From an uncultured Clostridiaceae bacterium (GTDB lineage: Bacteria > Bacillota > Clostridia > Lachnospirales > Lachnospiraceae): a DNA stretch of 10,072 bases. Below are positions 1-5,026 of this stretch, one piece after another. Numbering within the stretch: the stretch's first letter is position 1; each line of letters begins with the position of its first letter. Below the pieces are notes generated by a model. It was given only the letters and a program-made list of their open reading frames with translations. It was not told the origin of the DNA and did not search any database. The stretch is taken from the NCBI GenBank assembly GCA_949841235.1, contig CATKZA010000027.1, forward strand, positions 1-10,072. The letters are read 5' to 3'. The translations under genes were made by a program, and so were the position numbers.

Positions 1-135
1 GGCGGATTGGCGTATGCCACGCTGATGACCCTGTTTATCGTGCCGGTGTTCTATGATATCTTCTATCGCAGGAAATTGAAAAAGATTGATTTGGGAGATG
101 AGGATTCTCTGGACGAAGTGGATGATATCATTTAA
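1..135 (+). CDS. C-terminal end of an RND-type efflux permease (partial)
   Basis: This open frame enters from the left edge and stops at TAA 133-135, leaving the last 44 residues. It begins with the small-residue-rich stretch GGLAYATLMTLFIVPVFYD, followed by a basic turn (YRRKLKK) and an acidic tail ending DEVDDII. The pattern of a final membrane helix carrying T-L-F-I-V-P-V-F-Y and then a short charged cytoplasmic tail is typical of the end of AcrB/HAE1-type RND transporters, which export drugs or lipophilic compounds using the proton gradient. In Gram-positive bacteria such proteins occur without an outer-membrane partner. The substrate cannot be judged from this fragment. A terminator lies 20 bases downstream, so it ends its transcription unit. 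Confidence 0.75.
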   Translation, partial: GGLAYATLMTLFIVPVFYDIFYRRKLKKIDLGDEDSLDEVDDII

Positions 136-154
136 TCATTTTGCAGAATCTCTG

Positions 155-185
155 CGGGGAATGCATGCTGTGCATTCCCCGTTTT
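155..185 (+). terminator. Rho-independent terminator of the RND gene
   Basis: A perfect 11-bp stem pairs CGGGGAATGCA (155-165) with TGCATTCCCCG (171-181) around a 5-base loop, followed directly by TTTT (182-185). It lies 20 bases after the RND stop codon and separates that gene from the sporulation genes downstream. Confidence 0.85.
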
Positions 186-194
186 GGTTACTTT

Positions 195-220
195 GAACGG
201 CGAAGCCGTGAATAGTAGCA
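195..220 (+). repeat. Copy 1 of a short palindromic intergenic repeat
   Basis: The 26 bases starting GAACGGCGAAGCCGTGAATA match 3349-3374 at all but 3 positions. The core ACGGC-GAA-GCCGT is a 5-bp hairpin with a GAA loop. Flanking bases 191-194 and 213-216 form an imperfect outer stem. This copy lies between the RND terminator and the spoVAD promoter. Its function is unknown. Two copies in non-coding DNA within 3.2 kb suggest a dispersed element. Confidence 0.7.
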
Positions 221-227
221 CAGCACA

Positions 228-257
228 GTATAATTTTGGTAAATTTAAGCCATAATG
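228..257 (+). promoter_or_regulatory. Candidate sigma-G (forespore) promoter of spoVAD
   Basis: GTATAA (228-233), 17 bases, then CATAATG (251-257) resembles the sigma-G pattern of a -35 ending ATA and a -10 near CATAMTA. Transcription would start about 25 bases before the spoVAD start codon. spoVA genes are sigma-G dependent in known spore formers, so context supports the call. The last base of the -10 deviates from consensus. Confidence 0.5.
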
Positions 258-288
258 ATAGAATAAAATGTAAAATGGAGGGATGATT

Positions 289-1362
289 ATGGCTTGTAAG
301 GAGAAAGGAAAACAGAGCGTTTGTTTTGAAAATCCGCCCATTATCAAGGGGGCGGCATCCATTGTAAGTCAGAAGGAGGGCGAGGGGCCTTATGGAAAGT
401 ATTTTGACGTGATAGAGGAGGATGCCAAGCTGGGGGCGGAGACCTGGGAGGAGGCGGAAGGGAAATTCCAGGGAAAGGTGGCTGAACTGGCAATCAAGAA
501 GTCGGGCTTAAGCAAAAAGGAGATACGCTACATGGTGGCGGGGGATCTTTTGGGCCAGCTGATGGCTTCTTCCTTTGGATTGATTAATTTGGATATTCCC
601 CTTTTTGGCGTGTACGGAGCATGTTCCACTATGGGGGAGTCCCTGGGGGTGGCCGCCATGATCGTGGAAGGGGGATTTGCGGACAATGTGGTGGCGATTA
701 CTTCCAGTCATTTTGCCAGTGCGGAGAAGCAGTTTCGATTTCCTTTGGGATATGGCAATCAGCGTCCCAAAGCGGCCACATGGACGGTGACCGGCAGTGG
801 CGCAGTGGTGCTGTCTGCCTCTAAGAGATGCCGGGAACTGGAGGAGCGGCAGGAGGACGAAAGTCTCAGTAAGGAAGCCATGGCTGAGGAGGGGATGGTC
901 AAAATCAAAGGGATTACCACGGGTAAGATTGTGGATTTTGGCGTGAAGGACAGTATGAATATGGGAGCTTGCATGGCGCCTGCAGCAGGTGAAGTAATCG
1001 TTCAGAATCTAATTGATTTCGGATACCAGCCGGAGCATTATGACAAGATTATCACCGGGGATTTGGGAATGGTGGGGAAGGACATTCTCATAGACTATGT
1101 GCGGGCGAAAGGATATGATATCTCGGATCAGTACATGGACTGCGGCATTGAAATCTATTCCGAGGAGCAAAATACCCAGGCCGGGGGAAGCGGCTGCGGG
1201 TGCAGTGCGGTGATGCTGGCGGGATATATATTGAAAATGCTGGAGAGCGGGGAGTGGAAACGGGTTCTCTTCGTCCCCACAGGAGCGTTGCTATCGCCGG
1301 TTAGCTTTAACGAGGGGAATAGCGTGCCGGGGATCGCCCATGGGGTGATGCTGGAAAAGTAA
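289..1362 (+). CDS. spoVAD: Stage V sporulation protein AD (SpoVAD)
   Basis: SpoVAD belongs to the SpoVA machinery that moves dipicolinic acid (DPA) into the forespore and releases it at germination. It is a soluble protein with a thiolase-like fold that binds DPA. Visible features are an opening with a hydrophobic turn (PPIIKGAASIV), the GVYGACSTMGES segment with Cys112 where thiolases carry their active-site Cys, a Gly-rich TGSGAVVLSA strand near residue 170, GACMAPAA, and a C-terminal SGCGCSAVM block. Two ATGs compete: the one at 283 touches the Shine-Dalgarno GGAGGG (277-282), whereas the one at 289 has a 6-base spacing, so I chose 289 (357 residues). A charged stretch RCRELEERQEDESLSKEAM near residues 180-200 may be a family-specific insertion. 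spoVAE follows, but spoVAC, normally just upstream, is absent. Confidence 0.92.
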   Translation: MACKEKGKQSVCFENPPIIKGAASIVSQKEGEGPYGKYFDVIEEDAKLGAETWEEAEGKFQGKVAELAIKKSGLSKKEIRYMVAGDLLGQLMASSFGLINLDIPLFGVYGACSTMGESLGVAAMIVEGGFADNVVAITSSHFASAEKQFRFPLGYGNQRPKAATWTVTGSGAVVLSASKRCRELEERQEDESLSKEAMAEEGMVKIKGITTGKIVDFGVKDSMNMGACMAPAAGEVIVQNLIDFGYQPEHYDKIITGDLGMVGKDILIDYVRAKGYDISDQYMDCGIEIYSEEQNTQAGGSGCGCSAVMLAGYILKMLESGEWKRVLFVPTGALLSPVSFNEGNSVPGIAHGVMLEK

Positions 1363-1490
1363 TGAAAAAAGATTTCGAGGGGGAAATCCGAAGAAGGATT
1401 GTTTGCGCCGATGTAGCCGGCATGGTAGAAAGTGAAAAATCAAGGTGCGAAATTGGCATAAAATTAAGAAAAAAATTTGTAAAAAAATAG
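1362..1490 (+). CDS. Possible 42-residue small ORF coupled to spoVAD
   Basis: An ATG overlaps the spoVAD stop codon (TAATG, 1360-1364) and opens a 42-codon frame to TAG at 1490, in the otherwise non-coding gap before spoVAE. The product would start MKKDFEGEIRRRIV and end LRKKFVKK, strongly basic with two Cys (residues 15 and 29) and no clear membrane helix. I do not recognise it. The stop-start overlap is the arrangement used for translational coupling, but there is no convincing Shine-Dalgarno (only GGA about 8 bases upstream), and the A-rich 3' half resembles spacer. It could be chance, or the remains of a lost gene. Confidence 0.25.
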   Translation: MKKDFEGEIRRRIVCADVAGMVESEKSRCEIGIKLRKKFVKK

Positions 1491-1511
1491 AGGAAGAAAT
1501 GAGGTGGAAAA

Positions 1512-1865
1512 ATGAGTTATTTATTGGCTTTTTTGGTGGGGGGATTTATCTGCATATTAGTGCAGATATTAATGGACAATACGAAATTATTGCCCGGAAG
1601 GATCATGGTGATTCTGGTATGTACCGGAGCGGTGCTGGGCGCAATAGGCCTCTATGAACCCTTTGCAGAATGGGCGGGTGCGGGTGCAACGGTTCCCCTA
1701 TTGGGATTTGGGAATGTGCTTTTCCAGGGAATGAAAGAGGCCATCGACAAGGAGGGAATGATTGGACTTTTTAAAGGTGGATTTACTGCTTGCGCCGTGG
1801 GCGTTTCATCTGCGTTAATTTTCGGTTATTTAGCGTCCTTGATTTTTAAGCCTAAAATGAAGTGA
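1512..1865 (+). CDS. spoVAE: Stage V sporulation protein AE (SpoVAE, SpoVAEb type)
   Basis: This is a 117-residue integral membrane protein of the SpoVA DPA-transport complex in the spore inner membrane. Hydrophobic helices are visible at about residues 3-20 and 31-48, and a Gly/Ala-rich helix near 88-112. Between them is the conserved-looking loop GAGATVPLLGFGNVLFQG, and GLFKGGFTACAVGVSSAL resembles the SpoVAC/SpoVAE family signature. The length matches SpoVAEb (about 115-120) better than SpoVAC (about 150). A Shine-Dalgarno AGGTGG (1502-1507) precedes the ATG by 4 bases. It lies 149 bases after spoVAD with no terminator visible, so co-transcription from the spoVAD promoter is likely. No terminator is evident after its stop codon either. 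Confidence 0.88.
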   Translation: MSYLLAFLVGGFICILVQILMDNTKLLPGRIMVILVCTGAVLGAIGLYEPFAEWAGAGATVPLLGFGNVLFQGMKEAIDKEGMIGLFKGGFTACAVGVSSALIFGYLASLIFKPKMK

Positions 1866-1945
1866 TGAATGTTGTAATAGTGCCATAAAATAATAACAAT
1901 AAAATGGCGGAAGTGTACAATTCTAACAAAATTATGATTACCCCC

Positions 1946-1974
1946 TTGAAACTTTTATCATTACGCTATACACT
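1946..1974 (+). promoter_or_regulatory. Sigma-A-like promoter of the DUF6465-type gene
   Basis: TTGAAA (1946-1951), 17 bases, then TACACT (1969-1974) is a good vegetative-type promoter. The predicted start near 1981 leaves about 50 bases of leader before the ATG at 2030. Confidence 0.55.
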
Positions 1975-2029
1975 TTCTAATGAAAGCAACATGTTTATAA
2001 GGATTTATCATTTGAGGCAAAGGAGTAAA

Positions 2030-2539
2030 ATGATGGCAAATTTAAAGAACAAGAAACCTAATGCAGTAAAAAAACCTGCAGCAGCTCCGGTTCAGTCTGC
2101 GGCTTCAAAAGATGCTGCCAAGGCAGTTGAGACCAAGGCGGCAGAGCCTAAAGCGGCGGAGACCAAGGTGGCAGAGCCTAAAGTGGCGGAGACGAAGGCG
2201 GCACCTAAGCCGGTCGAGGTCAAGGCGGCTCCTAAGAAGGAGGAAGCAGTCGAAGCAAAGAAGCCTGCGGTTAGAAAGATGGAAGAGAAGAAAACTACTG
2301 CAAAGAAGCCCGGCAGGAAAGCAGTCAAGAAGCCAGAGCCTGTACAGGAGATTTTCTTTGAGTATGCCGGCGAGCAGATTCTCGCAGAGGAGTTGGTGAA
2401 CCGCATTAAGGAGACCTACAAGAGCGAGGGACATCGTGTTGGTGCCATTAAGTCTTTGCGCGTGTACATTAATCCAGAAGATAGAAAAGCATATTATGTC
2501 ATCAATGATAAGGCAGAAGGTAAATATGTAGAATTTTAA
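2030..2539 (+). CDS. Lys/Ala/Pro-rich protein with C-terminal DUF6465-like domain
   Basis: The start is ATG 2030 (or 2033, giving MAN...), placed by AGGAG at 2021-2025; the frame is open further upstream, but that part has no ribosome site and covers the promoter. The 169 residues fall into two parts. Residues 1 to about 108 are low-complexity Lys, Ala, Pro, Glu and Val, with tandem AETKxAEPKx units and a PGRKAVKKP stretch like histone-H1 or AT-hook-like tails. Residues from about 110 form a compact domain starting IFFEYAGEQI, with RIKETYKSEGHRVGAIKSLR and a final YYVINDKAEGKYVEF. That C-terminal pattern matches what I recall of DUF6465 proteins of Lachnospiraceae. The function is unknown. 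The basic tail suggests nucleic-acid or polyanion binding, which is inference. The gene stands alone between its promoter and a strong hairpin. Confidence 0.75.
   Translation: MMANLKNKKPNAVKKPAAAPVQSAASKDAAKAVETKAAEPKAAETKVAEPKVAETKAAPKPVEVKAAPKKEEAVEAKKPAVRKMEEKKTTAKKPGRKAVKKPEPVQEIFFEYAGEQILAEELVNRIKETYKSEGHRVGAIKSLRVYINPEDRKAYYVINDKAEGKYVEF
2131..2210 (+). repeat. 30-base tandem coding repeats in the DUF6465-type gene
   Basis: Units at 2131-2160 and 2161-2190 differ at only two positions (C/T at unit bases 9 and 24). A third, partial unit starts at 2191 with GACGAAGGCGGCA. Each encodes ten residues of the AETKxAEPKx type, so length change by slippage or recombination would keep the frame. 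Confidence 0.85.
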
Positions 2540-2546
2540 TTGCAAC

Positions 2547-2634
2547 ATAGGGTAAAAACTGTGTGACAGGAATCAAAATCAAGAGGGCTGTTTTCTCTGG
2601 GGAAAACAGCCCTCCTGTTCATTTTTTACCCTAT
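2547..2634. terminator. Nested hairpin, probable bidirectional terminator
   Basis: An inner perfect 13-bp stem pairs GAGGGCTGTTTTC (2583-2595) with GAAAACAGCCCTC (2602-2614). Outside it ACAGG (2566-2570) pairs with CCTGT (2614-2618), and an outer perfect 12-bp stem pairs ATAGGGTAAAAA (2547-2558) with TTTTTACCCTAT (2623-2634). Read on the plus strand, the inner hairpin is followed by T6 (2622-2627). Read on the minus strand, it is followed by T5 (complement of 2554-2558). It sits between the convergent DUF6465-type and SASP genes. Confidence 0.88.
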
Positions 2635-2688
2635 AGGTAATGGCATCTCATCCTTTTTGCAGAATGAATTGCGCCATTCCGGGAGAAA

Positions 2689-2898
2689 CTATCTGCCAGA
2701 CATCTCCTGCTCCTGACGCTTAATCATCTGACGAACCATCTCGCCACCTACGGAACCGGCCTGCTTAGAAGTCAATTCTCCGTTATAGCCGCTCTTGAGG
2801 GGTACGCCAAGCTCGTTGGCAACCTCCATCTTGAACTTGTCCATAGCATCCTTTGCCTCTGGAACTTCCACCCTTGAACTACTCTGACTGTTTGTCAT
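2689..2898 (-). CDS. Alpha/beta-type small acid-soluble spore protein (SASP)
   Basis: SASPs coat and protect spore DNA and are degraded at germination to supply amino acids. The 69-residue product has the hallmarks: KFKMEVANELGVPL, containing the germination-protease recognition segment (cleavage expected after the Glu of MEVA), then YNGELTSKQAGSVGGEMVRQMI, the DNA-binding helix-turn-helix signature. The N-terminus MTNSQSSSRVEVPEAKDAMD is typical. The start is fixed by AAGGAGG about 7 bases upstream on the minus strand. It is transcribed away from scfA, with a leader of roughly 100 bases, and converges on the DUF6465-type gene, sharing its terminator. The family usually has several paralogues per genome, so no specific symbol is given. 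Confidence 0.96.
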   Translation of the reverse strand: MTNSQSSSRVEVPEAKDAMDKFKMEVANELGVPLKSGYNGELTSKQAGSVGGEMVRQMIKRQEQEMSGR

Positions 2899-2981
2899 TT
2901 TACCTTCCTCCTTTTTGGAAATTAACCGGCTGATTTAATTCCCGGCATATTGTCCATGACCGGGATTGATATCATTCCGGC

Positions 2982-3002
2982 AGATAAGATGTTTTCTTAT
3001 CT
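2982..3002 (-). other. Stem-loop at the predicted 5' end of the SASP mRNA
   Basis: AGATAAGA (2982-2989) and TCTTATCT (2995-3002) form a perfect 8-bp stem with a 5-base loop. The sigma-G-type -10 ends at 3009 on the minus strand, so transcription should start near 3002, at the base of this stem. A weaker CCCGG/CCGGG hairpin follows at 2941-2964. Such a 5' cap-like hairpin could stabilise the transcript (inference). Confidence 0.55.
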
Positions 3003-3008
3003 TGGTAT

Positions 3009-3038
3009 TAGTATGTTGCGAAAGAGAAAAAATATGTT
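3009..3038 (-). promoter_or_regulatory. Sigma-G-type promoter of the SASP gene
   Basis: On the minus strand the -10 is CATACTA (3015 to 3009), a full match to the sigma-G consensus as I know it. The -35 is AACATA (3038 to 3033), separated by 17 bases. The start codon is about 105 bases downstream. Confidence 0.7.
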
Positions 3039-3058
3039 GGAAGTTTTTGGAGAAGAGG

Positions 3059-3086
3059 TTGTTTTTTTATAAAAATATGATACAAT
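3059..3086 (+). promoter_or_regulatory. Promoter of scfA
   Basis: TTGTTT (3059-3064), 16 bases, then TACAAT (3081-3086), preceded by TG one base upstream (extended -10). This is a vegetative-type promoter, back to back with the SASP sigma-G promoter with 20 bases between the two -35 elements. Confidence 0.6.
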
Positions 3087-3130
3087 AAAAGAAGTGTGCG
3101 TTTAGCAATCATGCAATGGAGGAAAGAACA

Positions 3131-3280
3131 ATGAAGCATATTAAGACAGTGAATCGGGCAAATTTAGGCGCGACGGCAAAGAAGGGCGGATGCGGCAAGT
3201 GCCAGGCATCTTGCCAGTCTGCATGCAAGACTTCCTGCACCGTGGGAAATCAGAAATGTGCGAATGAAGAGAACAAGTAA
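3131..3280 (+). CDS. scfA: SCIFF peptide (six cysteines in forty-five), ranthipeptide precursor
   Basis: This encodes a 49-residue ribosomally made precursor, modified by the radical SAM enzyme ScfB encoded downstream. The leader MKHIKTVNRANLGATAKKGG precedes a core with Cys at 21, 24, 28, 32, 36 and 43, the SCIFF spacing. In the characterised clostridial homologue CteA, the maturase joins Cys32 to Thr37, and this peptide has both Cys32 and Thr37 (KTSCTVGNQ). GGAGG at 3118-3122 precedes the ATG by 8 bases. A promoter lies about 45 bases upstream. SCIFF is close to universal in Clostridia, which suggests a housekeeping or signalling role rather than a toxin, but the biological function is unsettled. 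A terminator lies between it and scfB. Confidence 0.95.
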   Translation: MKHIKTVNRANLGATAKKGGCGKCQASCQSACKTSCTVGNQKCANEENK

Positions 3281-3301
3281 CCATTTCTGCGCTGAAAGCG
3301 C

Positions 3302-3320
3302 CACGCATTAGCAATGCGTT
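3302..3320 (+). other. Perfect small hairpin downstream of scfA
   Basis: ACGCATT (3303-3309), loop AGC, AATGCGT (3313-3319) is a perfect 7-bp stem. Another short stem, GCGCT-GAA-AGCGC (3289-3301), lies just before it. Neither has a T-run, so they are more likely mRNA 3'-end or processing structures than terminators. Confidence 0.5.
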
Positions 3321-3343
3321 GGCATTGACAATGGGATCTGGAT

Positions 3344-3374
3344 GCTATGAACGGCGAAGCCGTAAATAGCAACA
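3344..3374 (+). repeat. Copy 2 of the short palindromic intergenic repeat
   Basis: GCTAT (3344-3348) pairs with ATAGC (3366-3370), and ACGGC-GAA-GCCGT forms the inner hairpin, with a GA/AA internal loop between. Bases 3349-3374 match 195-220 at all but 3 positions. Pairing of the outer arms is perfect here and imperfect in copy 1. Confidence 0.75.
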
Positions 3375-3393
3375 TAATCTTTTCATTCATCCG

Positions 3394-3446
3394 GGAACTG
3401 TTAGAAATGACGAATGCTTATCCCATCGTGATTTCTCAACAGTTCC
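3394..3446 (+). other. Long imperfect hairpin in the scfA-scfB spacer
   Basis: GGAACTGTT (3394-3402) pairs with AACAGTTCC (3438-3446). The stem continues, after a bulged C, with AGAAAT/ATTTCT and ACGA/TCGT around a small mismatch, giving about 19 pairs. The sequence after it (TTATTCG) is not a convincing T-run. Confidence 0.65.
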
Positions 3447-3476
3447 TTATTCGCTGTATAGGAAAATGTTCGTAAC

Positions 3477-3514
3477 GCAATGCCAACCAAGAATGTGATG
3501 GCGTTGCCTTTTTT
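3477..3514 (+). terminator. Rho-independent terminator between scfA and scfB
   Basis: GCAATGCCA (3477-3485) pairs with TGGCGTTGC (3499-3507), 9 pairs with one G-T, followed by C and T6 (3509-3514). It would end most scfA transcripts before scfB and so raise the peptide:maturase mRNA ratio. It is flanked by a 10-base direct repeat GTATAGGAAA at 3456-3465 and 3518-3527. Confidence 0.7.
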
Positions 3515-3543
3515 ACAGTATAGGAAACATAATTTTGCATACG

Positions 3544-3613
3544 GCTATTTGTTTCTGAGCAAAAGCAAATGGCTTTATCCGACACGAGAAACTCTTCGAG
3601 TTTATTCGTGCGG
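3544..3613 (+). other. Two further hairpins upstream of scfB
   Basis: GCTATTTG (3544-3551) pairs with CAAATGGC (3566-3573) with one G-T pair. CCG and CACGA (3579-3587) pair with TCGTG and CGG (3606-3613), enclosing AACTC-TTC-GAGTT (3590-3602). The second stem ends 37 bases before the scfB start, so it lies in its 5' leader or intercistronic region. No confident promoter was found in this stretch. Confidence 0.55.
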
Positions 3614-3649
3614 TTCTTCACAATAAATTGCTTAGAAATGAGGAGTAAG

Positions 3650-5023
3650 ATGATACATAAGTTTCGGGCCAGAGGAAAAAATATTTTATTAGATGTGAAT
3701 AGTGGGGGCGTGCATGTCATTGACGATCTCACATATGACTTGCTGGATGTGGCCGAGCCGCCCTTTGCGGGGGAATGTCCGAAGGAAGCGCTGGAGCGGC
3801 TTTCCGGTCAATACGCCCTGGAAGAAATCAAGGAGTGCTATGGGGAACTTCGCCAGCTCTATGAAGATCAAGTGCTGTACAGCAGGGACGCATATGGGGA
3901 ATTTGCAGAAACGGCGGTAATGTCCCCCATCAAGGCAATGTGCCTGCATATTGCCCATGACTGCAATCTCCGCTGCAAGTATTGTTTTGCCTCTACCGGA
4001 GATTTTGGGAAGGGGCGGAAATTGATGCCCTTTGAGACGGGGAAGGCAGCCATAGATTTCCTGCTGGAGAAGTCCGCGGGAAGGGAGAACCTGGAAGTGG
4101 ATTTCTTTGGCGGGGAACCGCTTATGAATTTTGACGTGGTAAAGCAGATTGTGGCCTATGCCAGAAGCAAGGAAGAGGAGTGGGGGAAGCATTTCAGCTT
4201 TACCATTACCACCAACGGAATGCTGCTCAATGATGAAAATATCGCATATATTAATCAGGAGATGAAAAATGTGGTGCTGTCCATTGATGGGCGGCGGGAA
4301 GTCAATGACAGGATGCGGGCCAGAGTGGACGGCAGCGGATGCTATGACAAGATTGTTCCCAATTTTCAGAAACTGGTGGAGCAGCGCGGGGACAAAGAAT
4401 ACTACGTGAGAGGTACTTATACTAAGTACAATCTGGATTTCTCTGAGGATGTGATGCATCTGTATGAATTGGGCTTTGACGAGATTTCCGTGGAGCCGGT
4501 GATAGAAGACCCGGAAAAGGAATATGCGCTGACGGAGGAGGATTTGGAAGAGATTGAGAAAGAATATGACAGGTTGGCAGAGCGCATCAGCCAGGTGAAG
4601 GGGCAGGGAAAGCATATCAATTTCTTTCATTTCATGATAGATTTAGATCAGGGACCCTGCGTGGTGAAGCGGCTTCGAGGCTGCGGGAGCGGCAATGAAT
4701 ATGTCTCTGTCACGCCGGATGGGGATATCTACCCCTGCCACCAGTTCGTGGGGCATGACGAGTACAGGATGGGCAATCTGGAGGAGGGGACGTTTCGGGA
4801 AGACATTAAGAAAGAATTTGCCGGATGCCATGTATATTCCAAACCATCTTGCAGGGACTGCTGGGCGAAGTTTTATTGCAGCGGGGGATGCAATGCCAAT
4901 AATTACATCTATAATGGGGATATTCATAAACCCTGCGAGCTCTCCTGCAAGATTCAGAGAAAGCGATTAGAGTGCGCGATTCTGTTAAAGGTGAATGAAA
5001 TGTTAGAGGGAATAGAGGGGTAG
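3650..5023 (+). CDS. scfB: SCIFF radical SAM maturase (thioether-forming)
   Basis: ScfB uses a [4Fe-4S] cluster and S-adenosylmethionine to make thioether crosslinks in the SCIFF peptide. The start is ATG 3650, giving MIHKFRARGKNILLDVNSGG, set by AGGAG at 3641-3645 and matching the usual family N-terminus; the longer frame upstream is leader. Residues 1 to about 85 form the PqqD-like recognition domain that binds the peptide leader. The radical SAM motif CNLRCKYC has Cys105, 109 and 112, followed by GGEP at 154-157. The C-terminal SPASM-type region carries many Cys (337, 345, 363, 393, 401, 404, 410, 414, 429, 433), including CGSGNEYVSVTPDGDIYPCHQ and CRDCWAKFYCSGGCN, the ligands for auxiliary clusters. 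At 457 residues it has family length and looks intact. The CDF gene follows after 3 bases. Confidence 0.95.
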   Translation: MIHKFRARGKNILLDVNSGGVHVIDDLTYDLLDVAEPPFAGECPKEALERLSGQYALEEIKECYGELRQLYEDQVLYSRDAYGEFAETAVMSPIKAMCLHIAHDCNLRCKYCFASTGDFGKGRKLMPFETGKAAIDFLLEKSAGRENLEVDFFGGEPLMNFDVVKQIVAYARSKEEEWGKHFSFTITTNGMLLNDENIAYINQEMKNVVLSIDGRREVNDRMRARVDGSGCYDKIVPNFQKLVEQRGDKEYYVRGTYTKYNLDFSEDVMHLYELGFDEISVEPVIEDPEKEYALTEEDLEEIEKEYDRLAERISQVKGQGKHINFFHFMIDLDQGPCVVKRLRGCGSGNEYVSVTPDGDIYPCHQFVGHDEYRMGNLEEGTFREDIKKEFAGCHVYSKPSCRDCWAKFYCSGGCNANNYIYNGDIHKPCELSCKIQRKRLECAILLKVNEMLEGIEG

Positions 5024-5026
5024 CGA

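Noticed and set aside
1904..2029. N-terminal extension of the DUF6465-type gene
   Set aside because: It has no Shine-Dalgarno, and the stretch contains the sigma-A-like promoter. The strong ribosome site at 2021-2025 supports 2030.
3569..3649. N-terminal extension of ScfB
   Set aside because: The extension lies in the hairpin-rich spacer, and the family N-terminus begins at MIHKF (3650).
3689..4630. Long antisense open frame (313 codons) opposite scfB
   Set aside because: It mirrors scfB, has no ribosome site, and its product is rich in His/Ile/Leu without domain logic. It is a codon-bias shadow.
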